Shown: positions 48,381-59,153 of the stretch, in pieces
Position numbering within the stretch: the stretch's first letter is position 1
Layout: every line of letters starts with the position of its first letter
Assembly: GCA_030386875.1 (NCBI GenBank)
Contig: CM059559.1
Location: forward strand, 4,027,177-4,091,176
Source: Morinoia aosen
Taxonomy: Eukaryota > Arthropoda > Malacostraca > Amphipoda > Talitridae
DNA: 64,000 nucleotides
Direction of reading: 5' to 3'
The notes under the pieces: model-generated
Databases searched by the model: none
What the model was told of the DNA's origin: nothing
What the model saw: only the letters and a program-made list of their open reading frames with translations
Translations under genes and position numbers: made by a program

Positions 48381-48911
48381 TCCGTAGATAAAAATCCGTA
48401 ACACAAGATAAGGTCATCAATATATTTCATCAACCAATCTATTGTGATTCACTTTCATGAGCTGACACACATAAGGGTCCTAACCGCGACAAAGCGTAGG
48501 TCAGCATTATTTCGCATAAATATTTCATTTTCTCCCACTAGCTAGTGAAGGCACCAATAAACAGGCAATACCTCAGAATTTGAAGAAAATATACCAAGGA
48601 TTTTACGGTGTTTGTGGGGCATTATATTCCACTCACAAAATTCAAGAGCAGTTCACATTTAAATACGAGTTTTGGGGCTACATCAAACGTGAATATGCGA
48701 TTCAACTTTCTCAACCGCTTGAATATATGATTAAAGGTGGTTCATAAATATGTATTAGAATTTCTCTGAGTAACCCTTTGACACACTCAGGTGTGTCAAA
48801 ATTGCTATCCTTGTGCATCCCATTTGGTTCAAAATGTACACACAAACACGTGCAGAGACAAGCGTCAGGCTCAAGCGTGCCCTAGCACAGTAGTCACATA
48901 TGACTAACTCT

Positions 48912-51900
48912 AGTGATGTACCGATGTATCGGTATCGGCAGTATCGGCCATTTTTAGTGGTATCGGTATCGGCAAAATCCGGCCGATACTTTACCGATAC
49001 TTTCCAAAAATACGTATTTTATCATTCAAATGAAGGTCATAAACCATGAAAGTAAAAGTATTTAACCTAATAATACCCGTTGTGTGTTTATTTATATATT
49101 TATTTGGTGTCCGCGTTGTATGAGTTTGCGGTATCATGGACACCGAATTCCTCAGTGTAACATTAAAAGATGGCGTTTCCATGCATTTAAATATTTGACA
49201 TTTTATCAGGATAGGTTTTGTTAGGATAGGATAGGTTAGCTTAGATTACGATAGGCTAGGTTAGCACAGGTTAGGTAATACTGTCAGAATTTTTCTCGGG
49301 TCCGCCTAGCTTAACGATGACATTGTCCATGGAATCTCCGCGAGTCCTGCTACTATCTAATAATACCCATGGTTTATTTGGAGTCCGCTTCTTCCATTTT
49401 CTTTGTCACGCTCATATAAGGAGAGTTATAGTGACCGTATCTGTGATACGAGTTTCACCAGTGCGCAAGAACAAGAATATTTTTGGTCACGAGCGCTGTT
49501 AGGATGAATACATTCGTTGAGCATCACATTTGGAAAATTTGTTCAAGAAAGTTAGCGAGTCCCGTAATTTTTGACGGGCTGTGCGTACTTGAAATCAAAT
49601 AAAGAGCCTATTCATACCTAGTAAATTAGATAGCTAACTGTTGAATTATAGCGTTCAATCAGGCCCGCTAACTGAATTCACTACTTTGAATTCCCGATGA
49701 GTCACGGTCATAACTGAAAGCTATGTAAAATGAATAGTTAAACCATGTAGCTACATAAAATTTTTATACTTTTACGACTAAACCTTTATAGTTCGACCTA
49801 ATGTCCATATCTTAAAGTATGTAACAGGCTAACAAAAACCAACCAAACCAATTTAATAAAGTTGAAGGTGCATTTCAAAGTTTTTGTGAATTTAATATAG
49901 AAATTGCCGAAAATTCTATTTTAATTTAGCTTGTAAATCGCCAAATATTACGAAGCTAATAATTTATTTTAACTTAGCATGCATATCACCGTTCATTACG
50001 AATCTTGCATTTTTCTTCTATGTTAAGATGTTTGAACAATTCACGAACAATCTTATAGTTCAATGCATCTGAACGGGTCAGTTGATTGCTTTCATCGCAA
50101 CTTGATGAATATAAAAACGAGGAAAATTCCAATAAACTTAATTATATTTACTAGGAATACGTTTTGGAGTCCAGCTCCATCATCAGTTCGTAAAATTAAA
50201 ATTCATTACGACTACAATAAAAGAAAAAAGAAAATGTTGGATACAGTCATTAAAGAAAATCACGAAAACAAAAAAAAATCAAAACATGTCCCAGAGAAAG
50301 TAAAATCGACATGATCTACTTCCAATTTACGATGGGTAGGAACTGTCAGAATTGTTGAGGGCCAGTATTCGTTTAAAAATATGTAGCGACTCTGAAATTC
50401 TGAGGTCACATGTAGTTGAAGCCGAATCTAAGATTTTGAAGTCCGCAGAGGATATCAGTTCGTTACATTTCACTGCGTGATAGCGTACGAATTGTGCGAA
50501 TTCATTCCCCGTGCGGAAGCTTCAACCCCGATGTTCGGCCATTCTGATATAAAACTTTTGTGCCGTAATGCCGACGTACGATGATGTGCACTGCACACAA
50601 CTGTAAGAATAAATCAGAAAGGCTCTTTCTCCATCAAAAGCGTATTCTTGTACCGGAATTGTGTAATTTTATGGTTGCTTCATTTTTCCGGTACAAGGAT
50701 ACGCTTCCGATGGAGATGCGAACCTCGATCTCTGATTTATTTTTAACAGTTATACAGTTGTGTGCAGTGCACATCATCGTACGTCGGCATGACGTCACGA
50801 AATTTTTATAACAGAATGGTCGAACATTGGGGTCGAAGCTTCCGCGCGGGGAACAAATTAGCTTACTCCTTACACTCCGCAGTACGTAATCACGCAGTAA
50901 AATGCAACTAAATCTTTTAGATTCGGCTTCAACTGCATGTGACTTCAGAATTTTAGAGTCGCTACATATTTTTAAACGAAAACCGGCCTCAACTATTCTG
51001 ATAGTTCCTACCCATAACAAATTGTAACTAAATAGTAATCTTGTCGATTTTAGTTTTTCTGGGACATGTTTTAATTTTATTTTTATTTTCTTGATTTCCT
51101 TTAATGACTGTATCCAACGTTTTGCTTTATCTTTTATTGCAGACATAATGATTTGTAAATTTACAAACTGATGATGGATCTGGACTCCGAAACGTATTCC
51201 TAATAAATATGATCAAGTTCCTTGAAATTGTCGTTTTTAAATTCTTCATCTTATAGATGGTTGCGTGTTTGCGGATATTTTCGGTTTCGGGGCTTACCGA
51301 ATTTTAATATTTTCTTTCGCCAAAGTATGTACTCGTATTTGGTGTGAATAACACGAAAATGACAACCCTTTTTTGGAGAAACTATTGTTTTGGTCCCCTT
51401 TTGGAGCCAGTTGCTATTATATCTAGTCTACATTACGTTGCAATACGATTAGAAACACATATCTATTGAATGGATTTCATTTTGTTGTTTTTCTCAACAA
51501 TATAGTTAACATAGCAAGAGCATTTTATTTTTCACAATCGGAAACTTTTTTGTCAATATTTTTGTATTATTAGATATATAAGGAAATAATTTTATTATAA
51601 CTCCCATGTAGGAGCTATAATGGTTTTATTTTAATACAAGTGTGCACGGCCTGCCAAAAATGGGATTCAATACTTTTCATGAACGAATTTTCAAGATGTA
51701 GATGATAAACAAATACAATATATCCATCCTAACAGTACCCGTGATGAAAAATATTTTCCCACCGTTGAAACTCGTATCACAGATACGGCCATTATAACTA
51801 TCCTTATGAGCGTGAGTGACAGAGAAATGGAAAAAACAGACACCAAACAAATGAACCAAGGGCAAGGTTATTATTAGGTAGCAGCATGACCCATGGAAAT

Positions 51901-52690
51901 ACCGAGGACAATGTCATCGTTAAGCTAGATGGACCCATGGAAAAATTCCGTCAACATTATCTAACTTATGCTATCCTAATTCTATGTCGTGACTCGCACC
52001 GCCGCAAAGCACGTTCACGACGCGAAGGCCTAGCGATCGTCATTACATGGTAGCAACTGCGGTTCTTGTAGACCCTACACCACTAATGCGTTTTCCACTG
52101 TTGCCAATACGTAGAACGGAAAGTCGGGTAGGTTTAAAATGTTTATGCCGAGCACATATGCACAAGAACGCACAAAGCTCTCTTGACTCGGAGTTCCCCT
52201 CCGGTGACAAATCACCATTACTCAAAAACGATTACTTCGGGCACAGCTATTCACCAAATTACTATATTCAATTTAATGTCTTTTAATTATTCAATATGGG
52301 CTGAAAGCTGCACAAAAGCGACATGGTTAGCAAAATGCGCAAATTACGGCGATCACAACAACCTATTCAATACTACTAACCTATCCTGATAAAATTTCAA
52401 ACATATCATTGCATGTACAGACGATCTTTCAATGTTACACTGAGGAATTCGGTCTCCGTGATAACGCAAACTCAGACATCCTATGTTTTTTAAGAAGCGG
52501 ACACCGAACTAATACATAAGCTAACATACAACGGGTATTATTAGGTTAGATGATTGTAAAAGTATCGGTATCGGTAGTAGTATCGGTCAAAGTATCGGTA
52601 TTTTCAAGTATCGGAGTATCGGTATCGGTATCGGCCAAAAAATGGGTATCGGTATCGGTATCGGCCAAAAAAATGGTATCGGTACATCAC
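48912..52690. mobile_element. 3.8-kb fold-back element with nested inverted repeats
   Basis: The ends are AGTGATGTACCGATGTATCG and the complementary CGATACC...CATCACT, both rich in TATCGG repeats. The outer arms pair over about 700 bp (48912-49615 with 51615-52690; the right arm has roughly 370 bp extra at 51975-52345). AGTGATGTACCGATAC-type ends recall hAT elements, but an exact 8-bp target duplication is not evident (CTAACTC lies beside both ends). No transposase is encoded. Confidence 0.75.
50112..51241. repeat. Large palindrome inside the fold-back element
   Basis: Arms of about 560 bp centred near 50679. For example, GATGATGTGCACTGCACACA at 50580 pairs with the complementary run ending at 50778, and AGGAATACGTTTTGGAGTCC at 50152 pairs near 51200. 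Confidence 0.88.
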
Positions 52691-53494
52691 TAAAGTCTAA
52701 CTCATTAGTCAATACGGCTAAAAACGAAATTCACCTCCAATTTTATACACTGAATCAAGCAAGCGAGCCGCGCTCGGGCCGTGAGAAAGATCAAGGCGAC
52801 ACAAGCTGTGAGAAAAATGGAGCTTTAAAGCTGACGTGTAATGTCTTAGCCACGCAGTCAACAGCAAACGGGTAGCGTTTAAGTTTTAAACAAGCGCATA
52901 AATAAAACATTGCGCGAAACGTCTGAGAATCTGAGCTTGTAAACGAAGGCTGAACTGTTTGCTGATGGCAAGTAGGAGTTACCTTCTAGACGAACATTAA
53001 ATACTCTAAATAAATATACTAGGGAGTTCTCATATTTTCTGTGATACAAGGAATTTCCTTAAAAATATTATAGTATTTCCAACTTCACGCGCAGTGTGAA
53101 CAATAAAAATAACGATAACACTTTGCATGCGATGCCTGTAGAAGACTGTTCAGCTCCACGCAAGGCCAGGCCTGAACCACGTTAACTGACGCAATTTGTA
53201 CTGCGCTTGGAACCGCATGAGCGCGGATGAGGAGCAACATTTTCACAATCTACGTAGAAGACCCAAGACTAATCTGATTGATAAAAACTCACACATTCAA
53301 CGTGTAACGCACAAAATTTTTCAGGGTTAGACGCACACCCGCAAGGAAGTGAGTTTACAGTCCCTCATATGGAAGTGCTATCCCTTGTAAGGAGTAAATC
53401 ATCTGTCCATAACACCCATCGTAGGTTTTGTAGCACAATGGAACAGAAGCCATCAGCTAGTTTTGAAAAGCCCGCACAAGTACTCGTCCAATAT
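52691..53494. other. First-intron sequence
   Basis: About 800 bp between the fold-back element and the second 250-bp repeat copy. No gene seen. Confidence 0.45.
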
Positions 53495-53735
53495 TCAACA
53501 TAACCATTCAAAACAATCCGGAATTTCTACCTAAATCCACTTATTCCATTTAAAAAAAGAGCTTCTAACCATATGCGACAGGGCATCTCGGAACTGTTTA
53601 CAGCTCATCTATCGAATTTTGCTTTTCAATCTGTAAGCTAATGCGTTATTTGAAATTCATTACGAAACAGCAGTTCCTTCTTCATTCTGCTGTCAGCGAC
53701 AACCTGATAACTGCACCAGCTTTGAAACGATAGTT
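53495..53735. repeat. 250-bp dispersed repeat, copy 2
   Basis: Second copy of the 48130-48380 repeat, about 80% identical by eye. Confidence 0.85.
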
Positions 53736-53739
53736 GTGA

Positions 53740-54130
53740 CGGCGCTATGAAAGCGGTAACGAGTACAAAATTTCGACTGCTAAGTGCTAGGGAAGAGGAC
53801 CTCGAGGTGGTAAAGGCACCACGCCAAACAAGGTAGCGTTGTTTCCATGCCGGTCACAGGCACATCGGGCTACGAACAAGCGGAAGATGAGGCGAGATGA
53901 GCACCCATTCATTTGCCAAGGAACCTGGCGTGACCACAGCGCATGCGTGCGCACGAACACGCGCTTCTTCTGCGTACTCGTGACGTCAGGCCTACGCCTA
54001 AGAATAAAAGCGAACGTTAAAGCATCGACCCTAGCTCTCTATAGCTGCTCTCTCCCGGGAGTGATGAGCACGATGCTGACGCAGATGTAGCTGTGGTAGA
54101 GTTACACTTGCACGCTCATATTAGCCATCC
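53740..54130. other. GC-richer unique segment of unknown role
   Basis: Non-repetitive and more GC-rich than its surroundings, with a TGACGTCA-like site (CGTGACGTCAGG) and AATAAAAG. It could hold a promoter or a short exon. I cannot support either. Confidence 0.25.
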
Positions 54131-55089
54131 AGCCGCACACGGGAAGGCATAAGTTCATCTATTTGCTCTATTGCTCTTTTTCACGAGTGCGCGCGAAGTG
54201 CTAAGGCAGGACAATCGACGCTTGTGTGAGATGCAGTAAACTTTTACGCACACGGACGGTGTAGTTCAAATGGGAGGCTGCGATCTTCTAGCACAAAAAG
54301 GGAAGAAATGTCCATAAAAAGCTTAAAATCTTCCTCGTCACAGAGAAAAACTAAGGACACAATCATTATATTCAAATTATTAAAAGAGAAAAGAAAGAAA
54401 AACAGTCAATTTCAAATAAAAATGATACAAAACACATCATTGGTTTTGAAATATAAGTGAATTAGCTATTAGCTTGTCTATAAAATTAGCGCTATGAGAT
54501 TAGAATTTGGACTTGAACAACAAGAACCGACAAACAAGTAATATCGATCATTTCACAAACTACACGGAATGAATAGCAATAGCCAAGAAAACACATCCAA
54601 AACACATTATCTTTAGCACTGCAATATGAGAGCACCATTAATTCTGCAAGTACATGTTTTAATTTCACACAAATGCACTCCTTTGAGCAATGCAATGTTC
54701 GCTACATATACAAGTCCTGAGGGAGGCGCGTAGAGGCGTGCTATGTATAAAGCTGTATGTATACTCAGGGCGTGAAGTCGAACGTATGCCAAAAAAGTGA
54801 CAGGTCGCTAATGCGCGGCGCCCATACACTGTGCTACAGAGGACAACCAGCCGTCAGTTTCTCTCAACGAGGCACAATGACGCAGCACCGCGGCCATTTG
54901 CGTGATCAACTTACACTCGCCATACAACAGACACAGAGGGTCGATTTTCGAACAATTTACGCCGGTGTAGCAGTACAGCGAAATATCACTCATCGACGTG
55001 GTCACGCTCGCCCTTTACCCTGGTCACTCTGGTTTAGTTAGTTTGTTTTTCAAATATAACTTGCGCGCTGAGTGTCTGACAAGCCTAAA
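54131..55089. other. First-intron sequence
   Basis: No element or coding segment recognised. Confidence 0.4.
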
Positions 55090-55093
55090 TTAA

Positions 55094-55277
55094 GCGGCCC
55101 ATAAACGATCATTTTAATTGTCAATATAATTGACAATGGTGAATATTGACAATTTAATTAATCGTTTGTGGGATTGATAGACGACCGTCAAATAATTGAC
55201 TTATCGGGCAAAAAAAAATTTCGTCAATATACTGAGTCAATGATATTGACAATTAAATTGATCGCCTATGGGCCGCT
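55094..55277. mobile_element. TTAA-flanked MITE with GCGGCCC termini
   Basis: TTAA at 55090-55093 and 55278-55281 flank a 184-bp AT-rich inverted repeat beginning GCGGCCCATAAACGATC and ending GATCGCCTATGGGCCGC. Related to 23600-23790. Confidence 0.75.
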
Positions 55278-55705
55278 TTAAAGCTCGCCATAAGCTCATC
55301 GTTCATATTTTCTTCGAGCAGATCCGAGGTCACGCTGTTCGTGCAACGCACAAGGAAAGACGTTGTTCTCGGCGGCGCTGTGGCGACGATACTTGGAAGT
55401 TACAGCAGTTGCGGCAGACGCAATTACCGTGTACGGAACGCTCAAGATTGCGTCTATATAAAATAAATCAAGGGAAAATTTTTCAATGAGAACATAGCAG
55501 TCGGTAAAACTTGAGTTCTATATTGAACTCATAAAAAAATAACTTCAATTTTCAACATTCAAAAATGAATAGAAGTTTAATTGGAAGTGCGTACACTCGA
55601 CTTTCATCCCACTCGTATACAAAATTCCATTGGCCACACCCACGTTACGAAAATTTACTTAAAGACACCACCGGCAGGTCACGGGGCAGTCAACGAGCTA
55701 ATTAA

Positions 55706-56856
55706 GGGGGTCCTCCAGAATGAAAATTTTTCTGATCCGATTGGTCTGAAACTTGGTGAGTATATGTAGTTTTGCAAGACAAACATATTTGAACTTGAAA
55801 TTTTTTGATTTAGGCCTTATTTTTTCCGAAAAATTTGAAAAATAGGTTTTTTGGGTCATTTTTATGCATATTTCAAAAGAATAGAAGTCATTGAGTTTTT
55901 ATGCTAGAACAAATTCAAAGACAGTTTTGGAATCCTTGAAACATTTCTAACAAAGATATATTCAGGGATTTTGCATTTTTTCTTTTTAATTCTTTTTATA
56001 TGCGAAAATTTACCAATAAATAAAAAAAACGAAATTTTTGGATTTGAACCATTATAAAAAAAAAATGAAATGTAAAAATGGAAAAAAGGGAATATAACTT
56101 TGTTAGAAATGTTCCAAGGATTCCAAAACTGTCTCTGAATTTGTTCTAGCATAAAAACTCAATGACTTCTATTCTTTTGAATTTTGAAAGTAAGTAACTT
56201 TACAGTATAGGCCAAAAACTAAATTTTTTGTTTTAGTGTGATATAATGGAAAATTTATGTAATTGAATGCTGTTTTCATTTTTATTTCGATTATCTCCAT
56301 GCATAACATCATATTCACACTGTGAATTGTAATTTCCAAAAAAGAAAAAAATTTAAAAAATTTTTACTTGTATCACAAAAATTATGGAATTTTTTGTTTT
56401 CAGTTTGATTCTTATGAAATTTGACTAAAATATGTAACTTTTGAAAAGAAACACAATTTCCTCTGTACATTTTTTTGATTCAGGTCTTAGTTTTTGGAAA
56501 AATTTGACATATTGGTTTTTAGTCCACTGGTATTGATACTTCAAAAGAATAGAACTCATTGAGTTTTCAGGCTAGAACAAAAACAAAGACAGTTTTAGAA
56601 TCCTTGAAATACATCTAACAAAAGTACATTCGCAAATTTTCTATTTCTTCTTTTGTTTTCTTTTTATATGGGGTTAAAATGGGCTCGAAAATTTAAGATT
56701 TTGGTCCCCTTACCCCCCCCCCCCCCTCTGGGGAGGGATCTATTGTCCGTAGCGCCATAAAATTTTAGGACCGAATAGTCCACCACCTAAGGGTTCTTTT
56801 CCAACAATAAAATGAAAAATGACCATCGGAGAGAAAAGGGGCCCCGGAGGACCCCC
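55706..56856. mobile_element. 1.15-kb TTAA-flanked non-autonomous element
   Basis: TTAA at 55702-55705 and 56857-56860; ends GGGGGTCCTCCAG and CCGGAGGACCCCC are inverted repeats. The interior is AT-rich without coding capacity. A palindrome at 55871-56183 (TTCAAAAGAATAGAAGTCAT arms) is present, with a third copy of the arm at 56533-56632. Confidence 0.85.
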
Positions 56857-56860
56857 TTAA

Positions 56861-57976
56861 GGTGCTGAGAATTCACACGCAATCGTGACCGTGTATCTGC
56901 AACTTTTTTGTTATTCTATGTTAGGGTTAAGAGTTTTTGTGCGATACACAACCAAAAATATTTCTGCTTTTAAAGTATGTTTCCAATGGAACAAGCTCGA
57001 TTATGCACATTTAAATAGTAGAACCGTCAGATGTTTGATCAATTCACTCGAAACTATTAGCATTTCTACGATCATGCGAAACTGGGGTAATTTTCTCATG
57101 TCTCCAAACTTTAGTCCCGTTCGTTCGAACAGCGGTAAAAAAAAATACACTTCGCGTGCTCAGAACGGATTCGGAGCAGCAGCTAAACCATTCAGTACAT
57201 TACAACAACACTGTTTTTATCATTCCGCATATTGCAACACAGTCTTAACTATTCCATATATTAGAACAGTCTTTACCATTCCGCATACATGTGCCGATGG
57301 CCTATCTGAAGTTGAGGTAACCTAAGATATTTTCTGTGGGTGCGCTAGTTCCCCCATAGGATAGGATAGATAAAGCAAACTAACCTGAGCCTATCGCCAA
57401 CCTGATGCGCACTGAGGGACCTCTATACCACGTCAAACGTATCTTAGATTTATAAGCCCTTGAATACCTTAATGCATCACGCAATGGTTCATTCAATTAG
57501 TCTAAATTGCACCTCTCAGTGACGCTCAATGTCAGAACAAGTTAAAAACTGGAACGCACCACGCATATTTTGACAGCCCAAGCAAGCGTGTCGAACCATG
57601 CAATGCGGATTGCTGGAGTGCCAAGAACACAACCGGATCCTTCGTAACACAATGTGATGGCCAGAACTTGAATATCGTGGGAGTCAAAAGTGCACTGTGT
57701 AAAACATGGCAGAAAACTAAACTGAAAGTGCATGGAGAGAATGAAGTCGTCAAGAGCTGTTGCTACACCCTGCCAAGGATTTTCAATTGAGTACAACACA
57801 GTTTCAATGAATAGATGAAAAAGCAATCAGATACACTAACCGTCATTAGCAATGTTCTGAAACAAAGTAACGTAGCAATATGTCACCAAGTGTAGTATGA
57901 AATTGTACTCGATTATGTATTAGTTAAAACCTACTTAACCGCGTTTAACAGATTTACAAAAATGTATTAGATTAGA
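56861..57976. other. First-intron sequence
   Basis: About 1.1 kb with no recognised element, apart from a short CATTCCGCATA-type repeat near 57215-57290. Confidence 0.45.
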
Positions 57977-58320
57977 TGAGTTAGTTTGAGCCTCCCTATC
58001 TGCAACAAAGGCGTTCCGAAGAGAGGAACATGTAAGGCACCATTTAATATGACCTTGAGGAAACACGGTATTTATGCACAAGGTGCATATAAACACTAAG
58101 GTGATAAAGAAGTTCATGAAACAAAATATAAGTTGAAGAAGAAAGTAGCAGGTGCTGAAAAACAGGACGGCAGTGAACCGAAAAAAGGTGATTCGGAACC
58201 AAACAAAAAGCCTATTCTATTTGAATAAAAAGAAGGCGTACCTAACCTTTAGCTCAAGACCTCATATTTTCCTCCTCGAAGCGCTTATTCCCACAGATAC
58301 AATAGTATGCCACTGAGGGG
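57977..58320. repeat. SINE-like dispersed repeat, copy D
   Basis: Runs from GAGTTAGTTTGAGCCTCCCT to CCACTGAGGGG. A second, more diverged copy appears to follow at about 58325-58620. Confidence 0.75.
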
Positions 58321-58975
58321 TTCTAAGATAGGAAAGGAAGGCATAATATAGTATTAAATTTAAGGAACGGAGAGAAGTGCGTTTCTACGTAAGATTCCTT
58401 AAACATAAATACATATAGATTGACAGACGATTGACAAGAGTTCATCAAGAAGAAAGTTGAACAAGACAGTTACAGGGGACAAAAAACTAAAAACAGACAG
58501 TAGGAAACGCAACAAAACTAGTGCATAACACAACAAAAATACATACCCTTCCACAAAAAGGCCAACCTAACATCCAGCAGCTCGGTACCCCACATCCTCA
58601 TGAAATTGAGGGAGCTATTTCGAAATACAGTGCTAACAGATGTGTCCGCGACGCAGCCCAGCAGTCGTCCAACAGGCGGGCACTTAGCGAGGCATTCCAA
58701 TGCGACCGCGCAAAATTACCGAGCACAACTTCTTGCAGTGGCCAGGCTGTCCCGCCGAGCCCCGGCCAACACAAGCATGTCAAACTTGCTCCACAGTCTA
58801 CACGCAACTTGCATATTTTCACAGCTATGCTGGTTTTAAGATTTTGCATCAACACTACAAAACATTGCACGCAATATTGTTTATTACATTACGTGTTTAC
58901 CGACACGGTCTTGAACTGTCACCCTCGGCGAGACCATTTTGTTTCAATCTGCCGCTTGCCCAAACGCTGTTACCG

Positions 58976-59153
58976 TGCTACTCCGAAAGAACTGAGTGCA
59001 CGAAGCTGAATACATGATGCATTTTTCTTCATGATATTCCCACACTCCTTCAACGCTCACGCGTAAAGAACACTGTTTTAGAGCCGTGCTTTTCATATAC
59101 ACAGTCCTCAACTTGAACGAAGAGTTGCGCAAAAAAGCGTACATTACCTTAAA
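58976..59153. repeat. 175-bp dispersed repeat, copy 1
   Basis: Matches 62770-62945 (GAGTGCACGAAGCTGAATAC, CAACGCTCACGCGTAAAGAA). Both copies keep an open minus-strand frame of about 55 residues (CSLRVSVEGVWEY / CSLRVSVVGVWEY). Confidence 0.85.

Noticed and set aside
50634-51146. Minus-strand frame of 170 codons inside the palindrome
   Set aside because: It lies across inverted repeats and has no recognisable domain or splice context.
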